DNA of 64,000 nucleotides from Sepioteuthis lessoniana (lineage: Eukaryota; Mollusca; Cephalopoda; Myopsida; Loliginidae), in contig OY757917.1 of the NCBI GenBank assembly GCA_963585895.1, positions 100,262,012 through 100,326,011 on the forward strand. Direction: 5' to 3'. The position numbers were made by a program, and so were the translations under genes. Under the pieces are notes generated by a model that saw only the letters and a list, made by a program, of their open reading frames with translations, had not been told where the DNA came from and made no database searches. Of the stretch, positions 23,400 to 32,939 are shown piece after piece. Position 1 is the first letter of the stretch, and the number at the start of each line of letters is the position of its first letter.

Positions 23400-23796
23400 G
23401 ATCATAACACAAAACTGCATCTGGAGCTCTGGGGACTATGAAGTCATCTCTTCTTTGTCATTATTTCCAGGTCTATTCTGAGAGGGTCCTGTCTATGGGT
23501 AAAATAGATCTGTTTGAAAATTAGCAATATTAGTTAAGAATATTTGAAATCATACAAGTGTATACAAATTATTTGTATTAATAGTCACTTGAAACTATAA
23601 TTTTTTATAAATCATTATCATGAGTTATTTGAAACCATATAATTGCAAGCAAAAAACCCAACTTTGGCAATAAATAACAAAACATGCGTAGACATGAAGT
23701 GAAAAAAATCCAACCAACCAACCAACCAACCAATCAACCAACCAACCAACCAATCAACCAACCAACCAACCAACCAACCAACCAACCAACCAACCC
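23400..23796 (+). mobile_element. Composite VNTR retroposon, copy 2
   Basis: The head (23405-23520) has TGGAGCTCTGGGGACTATGA and GAGAGGGTCCTGTCTATGGG. Diverged tandem units follow (23520-23655), then a shortened tail TTTGGCAATAAATAACAAAA, and finally a long (CCAA)n tract at 23710-23796. Confidence 0.65.
23710..23796. repeat. (CCAA)n microsatellite
   Basis: About 21 CCAA units with two CAAT interruptions. It marks the 3' end of the composite retroposon, as at 14979-14998. Confidence 0.95.
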
Positions 23797-24914
23797 CTTT
23801 ATTTTTTTATGTTCTTATTAATAAAATGAATTGATTGACTTTTTTGTTTTTATTTTCAACAATGTCTGCAAGAATATTAATGCTTATCAAGGTTTTAAAT
23901 CAACTACTTCAAGGACTTACCTCAGAATGTCAATGATGGCCAAAGATAAATTTTTTTCTAGAAACTTAGTCTCTTTTCCATAGATTTTATTTTATATATC
24001 AATGCACCAAAGATATGCAGACCATCCTCACTTGAAAGAATGATGCAAGGCAATCTTCTAACCCATTATTTTTCTCTTTGGCCTCATTGCAGGCTTCTCA
24101 ATTACAACTGAGCCTTTATTTCCTTAGTTAAACTTAGAAAAAATCATATATAGAAAAAGAATAGAGAAAGTAGTACAGGTTGTATTTACATTGGGTATGG
24201 AATTTAATCTTAGGATATCTTTATCATATGAATAAAAAGATGAAGTAATTTTTTAAACTTTCATTTTTTAATTTGTTTATTCAATTATTCATTAATATAT
24301 TCTGATATAAGATAACCCCAGCTCTTATTTATTAACCTTTCATCCTCTCCTTTTAATGGTCTATAGCAAAATATTTTATTTTATTGCATGGAAGACTAGT
24401 TTATACTTTACAGCCTAAATGACTTATAAAACTATAAAATAGAAGAGAAATTTACAGTTGCAGTATATAAGTAAAAGTAGTATTGTACCCAAGATTTAAT
24501 GTAATACTAAAGAGACCTAGGAAAATAATGCAAAGGAGATTGTGATTACTCATGTTAGTTGAAGTAAATAAACAAGTAAAAATCAACATGTAGAAGGTAC
24601 TTTTTATGGACATTGTATAAAATAAGCCAATGAAGTTTTAAATCAATGAAAATATATATGAATATCTCAGTTGATAAATGAAATATATCTTTTCATTTGA
24701 TGATTTAAAAAAAAAACCTATGGCTTGATAGTAAAATCTCAATTTTCTTGATACCTTGCTTGGGACTTGTCCAAATTCAAAGATTACCAATGTAGACTGA
24801 GACAAGAAGGGTGATTGGCTAGTTGGTTGTTCTATTATATCATGTATCAAGCTTTTTTGGGTTATTTACTGCCGAATTAAGTCATTTTGATAAAAGCTTC
24901 AAACAATTCAGTTA
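23797..24914. other. AT-rich stretch without recognised gene
   Basis: No coding frame with recognisable motifs; the 24638-24850 minus frame is not supported. Confidence 0.5.
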
Positions 24915-25290
24915 AGTATAAGTATATTTTTTTTGTTTACACACAGTTAAATGTCAAAACAGTTCTATTTCAACCACATCAATTTAACATAAGTACACAG
25001 TTTGAATCTCAAAAGCAGTTAATTTCAAACAATTCAGTTTAGTGTAATTACACAGTTTAGTTCTATTTGACCCATAGATAGGACCCTATCAGGTGCTACC
25101 ACTCTAGTCCTGAGTGAACCTGGGAGTGATGACAGTGAAGGGGTACTCTGCATTCTTCAAAACTCTAACATTACTGGAGCCTCACCATCAGATTGTTTAG
25201 TGTCATATCCAGGACACTTGTTGAGGGAGTCTGGTCTCTCTGCAGGGATGCAGTGAAATTCTGCAGCCCCAGCCAAGTGGGCCAAAGAAG
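24915..25290 (-). mobile_element. Composite VNTR retroposon, copy 3 (units and head)
   Basis: Units at 24915-25065 carry CAGTTTAGTGTAATTACACA-type sequence. The inverted head at 25066-25285 reads CCATAGATAGGACCCTATCA, then CTGGGAGTGATGACAGTGAA, CCTCACCATCAGATTGTTTA, GTCATATCCAGGACACTTGT and CAGCCCCAGCCAAGTGGG. No shared tail is visible at the left end. Confidence 0.7.
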
Positions 25291-25689
25291 GGTGAGGTGA
25301 CATAAAATCTGAAAGCTGATATTTATTGTGTATGTTTTAATAAAGCAAGTTGAGTAGAATAAGAACAATAGACTGTAACAGGTAAAAATTTTGGTAATGA
25401 ATTTGCTGAATTATCAGAAAATTAGATTTCCTGACATTTGACTATAATAAAAGTGAAATAACTGCTTGTAAGGCACATTTAAACCTATTTTAAGACTTAA
25501 AAGATATAGATAAAAATAAGATTACTCAATTTGAAAGTTTCACTTTTCATTACATATCTAATAAGAAATAAGAAATAATCATATATTCAAACAGATTTGT
25601 TTAAGTATAAAATCTGTAATATCGTGTTTTTTTTCAGAATTTTGGAGATCATATATACAAGTTTAGATAGAGCCAACTTTATTTGATGA

Positions 25690-25810
25690 GGCATCTCAAC
25701 ACGGTGCAATGGTTAACAAGCTAGTTATACAGACCAATTACAATAGAGTATTAAGTTTGATCCTCACCAGGTGCTCCATACTAGTGTTGAATCTAATGTA
25801 TGTTTTGTTT
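25690..25810 (+). mobile_element. tRNA-like SINE remnant
   Basis: Box-A-like GTGCAATGGTTAACAAGC and box-B-like AGTTTGATCCTCACC lie about 45 bp apart, the spacing of a tRNA-derived SINE head. A loosely similar stretch is at 37675-37750. No body or tail was recognised, so the assignment is weak. Confidence 0.35.
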
Positions 25811-26478
25811 TTTAAAATGTTTAGCAAACTTGGCTAGCAATCAATTGATAGAAAGTTTGATTCTTGCTTAAATCAAATTAAACAAAGTTTAGTAAATGGT
25901 TGTTGGATGACGTAATGTGCATTTTCTGCCAGGACTGCTAGACAATATTTGACTCCAGATAAAAGCTGGGATTTTAAATACTGATTTTAATGTCATTTAG
26001 AAGATTGACACAACACAATCTTCCAACTACCATTTTTATCCATTTGAATTAGAGTCAAAAAAGTTTCTTTCAGTGAATATTTCTATAAAAGTTCAGATAC
26101 TTGTTTTAGTTTCAAGGTTAAAAAATATAAAGAACATTCAAAAAGTCAATTTCACCTTTATCATCAATGATAGATTCATTTTTTAGAATTGCGTGAGTAA
26201 TTTAAACTTACTGTAATAAAAGTTCTGAAACAACATATGATCTTATCTACAGCCATTTATCCTAAATAATAATAAGTGTGTTTATTCCTTGACTGTTATA
26301 TGTGAATATAAATTAAATAACTAAAGGCAACATGGGAAAATGTGGTTATATAAAATGAAGGAAACAATTATTTTCAATATGAGTAAAACTTGATTAAAAA
26401 GTTTAGAAAAGAAAAAAATAATTCCATGTTATGCCACTTGAACATAATAAAGGAACTCAACTATCAAAACATTATATG
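25811..26478. other. AT-rich stretch without recognised gene
   Basis: Nothing beyond AT-rich unique sequence was recognised. Confidence 0.5.
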
Positions 26479-26725
26479 AAGGATTCCTCATAGTGTATTG
26501 GCTGATGTGCTGGACTGTGTGACATCACAGTAAGTGAGTTTGAACTCCCATTGAGCTATTATGTTCACATTTGGATCAATACCTTTGGAAGAAGTATGAA
26601 CCCCCTTATTCCCCCAGTTATTGGTTAAATAGTACCACTAATATTCTTCTACAATGGTGGCTTTGTCATTAAATAACCCACAAAGGTTGATATGCCATAA
26701 AACAAAGAAGCCCAAACAAACCAAA
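26479..26725 (+). mobile_element. SINE-B copy
   Basis: The head is TAGTGTATTGGCTGATG with box B AGTTTGAACTCCC. The core has TCAATACCTTTGGAAGAAG and ATTGGTTAAATAGTACCACT. The tail has TTTGTCATTAAATAACCCAC, then AAGGTTGATATGCCATAAAA and a CCAAACAAACCAAA end. It is collinear with the 22235-22470 copy. Confidence 0.8.
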
Positions 26726-26929
26726 CTTAAATCTTATATGATAAAGAAGAACAAAGACAAAGATGACAGAATGAAATATATTGCCCACGGCTTACAAGAA
26801 ATTTTTTCTTAAGATTTTCAAAATATAATTAATTCTAATGAGTAAAATGACAAAATCCAATGTTTTTCTTGATTTTCCACTTGGACAATTCCAGTACTAC
26901 AACACCATTTTCCAATAAAATATTTTTAG

Positions 26930-27080
26930 GAGGAGTGTATGACGTTATGGTTATCTTCATAGGAAATGGATTCAGTAAGCCAAGTTCAAATTTTTCTTCT
27001 TGCTAATGTCCCAGGGAAAGGTATAAATCCAAATTTTCTTAGCTATAAGTGAATAGAATGTCAGATTGAGCATTAGTTTG
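26930..27080 (+). mobile_element. Degenerate SINE with B/C-type core
   Basis: A tRNA-like start (GTATGACGTTATGGTTATCT) is followed by a box-B-like AAGTTCAAATTT. The core has AATGTCCCAGGGAAAGGTAT. It is too decayed for a firm family call. Confidence 0.4.
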
Positions 27081-28990
27081 GTATTAAGTCAAGAAGAAAG
27101 AATACAATACTTAAAAATTGACTTTGTGTCACACATCCTGTGATGGCAAAAAGGTTAGGTAAATACATAACAGTAGTATAGAGATTGTTGAATTGGGAAT
27201 GCTAATATATTTACCAGTAGATAAGACACTTAGAAATTTTGCTGATATTATTGATTGTAATTATAAAAATATTTATTTGAATACCAACAGTGAAGATGAT
27301 TTATACTTGATGTATGATGCATAAAATATGATATTATCCATGGAAGAAAAATCATTTTCAATTATTTTTAGCAAATTATGTGTATATATTTTGTAATGCA
27401 CTAAATTATTTTTTATGCCCAAGAAAAATGAGAGAATGTCTTTGCATCTTGTAGAGTGGCAAAACAAAAGGTATTGTTCGTTTGGCAAAATTGAAGTCAT
27501 TTTAAATTGGTAATTATAAATTTAGTTATGTAGCCCTAGGGGCAGGTTTTCTCAGTTGAAAGAAATCAGCCTGGTTTTAATATCCAGGACAGTAACAAAC
27601 AAACATTAGGAAAAACTAAGATAGTTATTTTTTACTTTTTGAGAAATATAGTTATCTTCAAGTTTAGTTGAGTTTCTTCACTTTTTTTTGCATTGATTTT
27701 ATTTTTATTGATTTTGTTTATTTTCTTTTAATGAACTTTCAACACAAAAACAGATGTACAAAATATAGATTAGAATTAGTGGTGAAATAATGAGACTGAG
27801 CAATTATATGCAACAGCAATATATTCATTATTATTGTTTAAAATGTTTATTTAATCAGCCTTACTGGTCCTTAGTACAATAATGTTCCCTTTTGGGGAAT
27901 CTTTTTTAAATAAAGTTAGGATACTTAGTTAGTTGTGTAACAAAGGCTGGCAGCTAGAAACAAAAAACTATAATATATAATACTAAGAGTGATAAGGAGG
28001 AAAATTTAAAAAAATATGTTTTAGTGTTTTTTATAAGATTTTTTTTTTAAAGAGGCACATCTATATGAACACTTACATAGAACAGCTAAAAAGAACAATT
28101 TTTGGATTATATCAAATTATCAGACTTGAAAGTTTAATACAAGTAATAAAAATGTGGAGCTTTTTAAACATATTTTTTTTAATCAAGTAAAAATATATCA
28201 TAAAATTATACAAAGATTGAAGAGATTTGTTAACAATTCACCAAGTGATATTGGTATGACAGTATAAAGGCAAAATGGCTGAGAATTAAATTAAAATGTT
28301 AACTTTAAAAACCTTTGAGCACACACACACAAAGAGTAAAAAAAATCACAGAAACAAGTAGATCATACTAAACTTTAAAAGTTGTAATTCATGATAGAAG
28401 TGAATTATTTGGCTAAATAGGTACTGTCTTTTAATTTTTTTAATCCAGTGTAAATATCAAGATTTTTAGTTTCCTTTGTGATCTGTGTAAGAAATGTCAT
28501 TTTTTATTAATTTATCATGATAATAATTATTTTGTGTTTTTGTTTTGGACATGTGCTTACTGGTCATGGTGAACTAACCAATTATAAGAATAGCCATCAA
28601 CATTATCAAAGAAAAAAAAAGATCACTTTTCTTTAATTCCCTAAATATCTTCTGCTGAACTCAAAGAACTTCTTAAAAGAAATGGGACATTTATTTGTGG
28701 TGATTCTAAGTTGAACAAAAAAAAAGAAAATTATTGCCTATATTTTCCCTAAAACAAAATGAGTTTGTATTTTCACTTAAAAGTGATTTAAAAAGTGGTG
28801 GAAATTGTATAATACTGATAGCTTTGGATTATTATATGAAAGATTTTCAAGTTTTCACTCTCACTTTCTATTCAAATGAAAACGATAAAAATGTATCTCC
28901 TAACTAACCCATGACACCCTGTTATATAATTTAGATATGCTGAATTTCACAAAACCTTGAGCAAAGCACTAGATGAAGAAAAAGAAAATT
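27081..28990. other. AT-rich stretch without recognised gene
   Basis: No coding frame or repeat family was recognised. The 27273-27500 minus frame has no motif. Confidence 0.5.
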
Positions 28991-29000
28991 TCCCTTAGTC

Positions 29001-29010
29001 TATATAAATA
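29001..29010 (+). promoter_or_regulatory. Possible TATA box
   Basis: TATATAAATA sits at the start of a roughly 390-bp stretch that is clearly less AT-rich than both flanks. That stretch ends near 29384 at a possible 5' splice site (TTAAG followed by GTAAAA). This layout would suit a promoter and untranslated first exon. TATA-like strings are common in AT-rich DNA, so this is only a candidate. Confidence 0.2.
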
Positions 29011-29215
29011 AGTAGCCTTTAAGGGTCAAAGTGATCCCAGGGTAATGTGTTAATGAGATATAGCTGGGCGAGGGAAACGTTGTTTGAGCAGCTGCAGTAG
29101 CTGAATTGAGTGTGGAAAGCATTGTGGAATCAACTGACAAAGTGTAAGCGTTCAGCATCCATACAGCCAAAGAAGACCTGTATTATAGCAGATAGACTTA
29201 GTTGAGAAAGAGTGA

Positions 29216-29280
29216 GAGAGAGAGAGAGAGAGAACGAAGGAGACAGCCAGCTAGACAAACAGACAGAGACAGAGAAAGAG
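29216..29280. repeat. (GA)n-rich purine tract
   Basis: GAGAGA units are followed by imperfect ACAGAGA and CAGACA repeats. Confidence 0.85.
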
Positions 29281-29403
29281 AAGTCTGGTGATAGGAAAAT
29301 AGGGTGATGGGTAGGTGGTTATTTCACTGTCTAGATCTGTTGCAGCTGACAAGTGGCTATCAGACAGACCAGCCCATTTAATTAAGGTAAAAAAACAGTA
29401 AAA

Positions 29404-29421
29404 GTGTGTGTGTGTGTGTGT

Positions 29422-29488
<67 letters not shown>
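29404..29488. repeat. (GT)n microsatellite
   Basis: About 40 GT units with one GTAT interruption near 29425. Confidence 0.97.
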
Positions 29489-29490
<2 letters not shown>

Positions 29491-29496
29491 AAGAAG

Positions 29497-29694
29497 TACA
29501 GGAAAATTCTTTGCCTAACCAATGAGATTTAAAAAAACCCAACTTGATTCAATTTTTTTAGAAAGGTTAAAAAAACTCCAGAGATGATATGCTGATTGTA
29601 TTGAACAGCTGGATGAATATGTGGAATAGTATATTCATTTCAAGTTCTATATCATACATTCTTGGTTGTGCCAAGAACTTTTCAGCATCATTTC
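29497..29694 (+). mobile_element. Mariner-derived MITE, about 200 bp
   Basis: The ends are inverted: about 29504-29525 (GGAAAATTCTTTGCCTAACC) against 29664-29694 (GTGCCAAGAACTTTTCAGCA). The interior has a frame reading YADCIEQLDEYVE then stop at about 29588-29630, which resembles the end of a mariner transposase. The short length means it is an internal-deletion derivative that could only move using an enzyme supplied elsewhere. Confidence 0.5.
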
Positions 29695-29734
29695 TTTCTT
29701 TCTTTTTTTTTTTTAAATTTTAATTTAATTGACC

Positions 29735-29924
29735 TTTGTAGGTCATTTAATGTCAAATTCATTCTTGTAGAAAAACACTTGTGGTGCTATTTAACTCATA
29801 ATTGGGGGTATAAAGGATTTTATACCTTTCCCAAAGATATTAGTCCAAAAGTGAATGCAATGGCATAACTGAAATCTAAACTTGCTTACTATGATATCAC
29901 AGTCCATAGGGGACCCTCCCTCAG

Positions 29925-29925
<1 letters not shown>
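29735..29925 (-). mobile_element. SINE-B copy (core and tail)
   Basis: On the minus strand it shows AATATCTTTGGGAAAGGTAT, CCCCCAATTATGAGTTAAAT, CACCACAAGTG, TTGACATTAAATGACCTACA and AAAGGTC. This is collinear with the other SINE-B copies. The head is degraded near 29870-29925. Confidence 0.65.

Positions 29926-29927
<2 letters not shown>

Positions 29928-29983
<56 letters not shown>
29928..29983. repeat. (TA)n microsatellite
   Basis: About 28 TA units adjoining the SINE-B copy. Confidence 0.97.
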
Positions 29984-29986
<3 letters not shown>

Positions 29987-30901
29987 CTATTGAATATTTC
30001 TAAGAAACTTATATTCAATATGTATTTTTTCAATTAGTATTAATTTTTTCTGAGGATTTATTCAGATAGACCTCTTCCTTTATTTCTAAAGAAATTTTTT
30101 GTTTCCTTAGTAACTTGGCTATCAAATTGTGGTCACTTACCATTTGTCCTTTGTAAATTTTCATTGAGTTAAAAATAAAACTAGTTTCTTTCTGATTTTA
30201 TGCTGGCTATTTTAAGTGAGAATACTTTCTTTTCTAGTCTCTAAGGACTTCATTCACTTCTAGTCCAGTAGTTTTAATCTGGAGGAATTAAACAAGATGA
30301 TAGCAGGTTCTGACTTCCAATTATTTGTAGCTCTATACAGAGACTGCAGTGCCTTTAGAAAGTTAAGTATGCAATGATTACCAGCCATTAGCACAATTTT
30401 TCTTTTTACCTTATTTTTATTCTCTTGTTAAAAGGCTTAACATGAAGAGAGGAATTCCCCCTTCTAGACACACACCATTTACTTTGAATCAAATGCTATG
30501 ACCACCCACCTGTCTGGTATTTGACTAAAGAGTTTTTTAAGATTTTTAACAAGCCACTGCTTGAAAAGCCTGTATGAGAAAGACATGAAAAAGTCACATT
30601 GAAACATCTTTAAAAGTTTTGATGATAGTTTGTTTTTTTTAAATAAATCTCAAAGTTTTGTTGCAAATTAATTAATATCCATGAAACTTTGATTTGTGGT
30701 ATTAACTGGTCATAAGTTAACAATTTTATTCTTTGGTTGTATTAATTTGATAAATTTGATATAAAAAAAAAAAACTGGTAAAAAAATCTTTTTACTTTCA
30801 TGAAAATTCCTAAATGTATTAAATTCCTTTTCCAGTGAAAAACAGTATTGCATTCTGTTAAGTAGATTTTTATAAACTTGATTCAAAAGGTATAACTATT
30901 T
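29984..30901. other. AT-rich stretch without recognised gene
   Basis: Nothing recognised. Confidence 0.5.
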
Positions 30902-31347
30902 GGGTGAGTCAAAAGTTTTGCAATATCTTAGTAACATGAAGCACAATTTGGCAGCTCCTGATACTTTTGCAAAAGTGAAGGTGATGAACCATACTGAACT
31001 GGGAGATACTAAGCCCACCTGGAACTCTTTGACAGTTACTCGCTAGATTTGCCTCATTGGCTTGGAGTATGGCTTTGAAATCCAAGGTTTCAAACCTATT
31101 TGACCTTGTCTGATCATTGAGGTTGTTGCAATCTGAGTGAAATTTCTTGGATCATTTAGTTAATGTAGTGTGATTAACTGGGCCTTCAACTTTCACACAA
31201 CAAATATTTTTGATTGTTTCCATGGCATTATGACCTGGTTGGAACCCGTAAATCATAAGTTTCTGAATTAGACTATATTGCATGTTCATCTGTGTGGCAC
31301 TGCAAATTAGCACCTACCAAAATATTGCAGAACTTTTGACTCACCCT
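30902..31347 (-). mobile_element. Mariner-like deletion derivative, 446 bp
   Basis: Terminal inverted repeats are 30902-30926 and 31322-31347, sharing GGGTGAGTCAAAAGTT and GCAATAT with one mismatch. The minus strand of the interior reads like the N-terminal DNA-binding half of a mariner transposase: GFQPGHNAMETIKNI, CCVKVEGPVN, SKKFHSDCNNLNDQTRS, ANEANLASNCQRV. No DDD catalytic core remains. TIRs plus helix-turn-helix remnants without a catalytic domain indicate a non-autonomous MITE-like copy. Flanking TA duplications are not clean. Confidence 0.7.
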
Positions 31348-31730
31348 AGCAGTTGTTTAAAGCTGATAACTTTTTATATCTATTTTTTAATGATCAATAT
31401 TATAGAAAATATCTTCTTTGGAATTTTTTTGTTATTGATTTCCTTTCCTAATTGATTTTAAGATGTGTGAGCAGTTGCTTGTTTCTGGTCACTATACTAA
31501 AACAAAATTTGTACAGTGTCTTGCTCTTACTACTGCATACATATTTTTGTATATTTTTTACATTAAAAATACTATTAATTACTATTCTTCATTTGGTAAA
31601 ATGAAATTGTGATTTGAGAATGCAAAATGCTTTAAATAAAAATTCTTCCTTACTACTGACTCACTTTGCTATCAAACACCTTTATTGCATACTAAGTGTA
31701 CAATAACAAACAATAATTATAAAAGTTTAT
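31348..31730. other. AT-rich stretch without recognised gene
   Basis: Nothing recognised. Confidence 0.5.
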
Positions 31731-32084
31731 GCCTTCCCTAGTCACATATTGATGTCATTTTCAGTAGATGAGACACTGCTTCTGAGGTAGTTGAACTAGT
31801 CCACTAATTTCTGTGAGATGTCTCATTTTTTATTAAAACACATATACTCCATTTTGTCTGCATTCACATGGAGGCCAATGCCAGCTGCAGCCTGCTCTGG
31901 ACTATGCTGCAGGAATTCGGCTTAGGGAGGTATATTTGCCAGAAGCGTTATAGCAGCTCTGTACAGACACAAGATGTAGTCTAGAGGGTCTGCTGGAAGT
32001 GATGGATAATGGAGACAAATGGCAAGAAAGAGCCAGTGAAATGGTGGCGAGTAGCACAACATGATGATGATGATGATGATGATA
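31731..32084 (+). mobile_element. GAT-tailed LINE, copy 2, with 5' inversion
   Basis: Positions 31731-31953 are LINE sequence in antisense: read on the minus strand they give AITLLANIPP, then GIGLHVNADK and FNYLRSSVSSTENDI, the segment after the RT active site. At 31951-31953 the orientation flips. Positions 31951-32060 are sense C-terminal sequence (QLCTDT-C, then a region like WRE-ASE), ending in (GAT)n at 32061-32084. An inverted 5' part joined to a direct 3' part is the hallmark of twin priming during LINE insertion. The copy is 5' truncated and dead. Confidence 0.75.
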
Positions 32085-32168
32085 GATATTTCCATTGATC
32101 GTACTGCACATTTTTGTGTATCACTAAAAATTGAATAAATACTAGAATATAATAAAAGTACTCACCTT

Positions 32169-32199
32169 CACACACACACACACACACATGCACACACAT
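32169..32199. repeat. (CA)n microsatellite
   Basis: About 14 CA units with one CATG interruption. Confidence 0.9.
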
Positions 32200-32304
32200 A
32201 TCAACAAAGAAAATAAAAAACACATTGAGTATTTAATAATTTTAGAGACTAGTTTTTATAATGGTCAAAATGTACTGTATTTCAATTAAGCAATGAACAT
32301 TAAA

Positions 32305-32445
32305 TGTTAATCCTCATGAGTGGTGCTTCTTAGATGCTCTTCAGTAATTGAGGACAGATAGTTTTCAACATGTGGTGAACAAACTAGTCTAGTAAATTCC
32401 TTCTCCTGATATACTTCTTGTTGGAGTCTTTTATTCATATTTTAA
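32305..32445 (+). repeat. Copia-type 5' LTR remnant
   Basis: Shares with the 35796 LTR the start TGTTAAT--CATGAGT, then GATGCTCT, GAACAA, CTGATATAC/CAGTATAC and TTATTCATATTT in the same order. It is diverged and slightly shorter (about 141 against 170 bp), so the insertion is old. Confidence 0.6.
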
Positions 32446-32450
32446 ATTAG

Positions 32451-32705
32451 TAAGTAAGGTTGCCGATCATAGTTGAGGGAGACCTGAAGGCTCCTTTTTC
32501 ATTAGCTACTATACGAGGTGTAGGGGAAGGCACTACTCCTTTCCCTTGATAGCTCCACTTTACCCTTGGTCCATACCTTGTAATGCTGAGTGTTAAGCAA
32601 GGAGGCATCAAGTACTAATTTTTTAGCCTTTGGTATGACAACCTGAGATTGAACCTAGGTTTTGCAGGCCATTGACAAACAGTCTACCCGCTAGGCCAAT
32701 GGACT
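32451..32705 (-). mobile_element. SINE-A copy 2, inside the copia element
   Basis: This is a complete inverted SINE-A: TTGCCGATCATAGTTGAGGG at the 3' end, then GAGGTGTAGGGGAAGGCACT, TAATGCTGAGTGTTAAGCAA, GAGATTGAACCTAGGTTTTG as inverted box B and CCCGCTAGGCCAATGG as inverted box A. It sits just after the 5' LTR, so it inserted after the copia element did. Confidence 0.85.
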
Positions 32706-32939
32706 TTCTTACTTTACTTACATAAGTAGCACTGCAATAAGATTGTCAAAATAGCTTCTAAGTTTATTTCTTTACCTGCTTTAAATACAGACAAGAATAA
32801 TGCTTGGAAGAAAGACAGAAGTTTGGGAAGTTAATACTGGATGGGAATTACCAAGATGAGCACCCACTGTTCATTTATTCCTGGAAGGAAAATCCAGGAA
32901 GTCCATATTAAAATTTGACATATTAGAATTAGACCTCAA

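Noticed and set aside
23710-23796. CRISPR-like regular repeat
   Set aside because: It is a plain (CCAA)n microsatellite with no spacers, in a eukaryotic genome.
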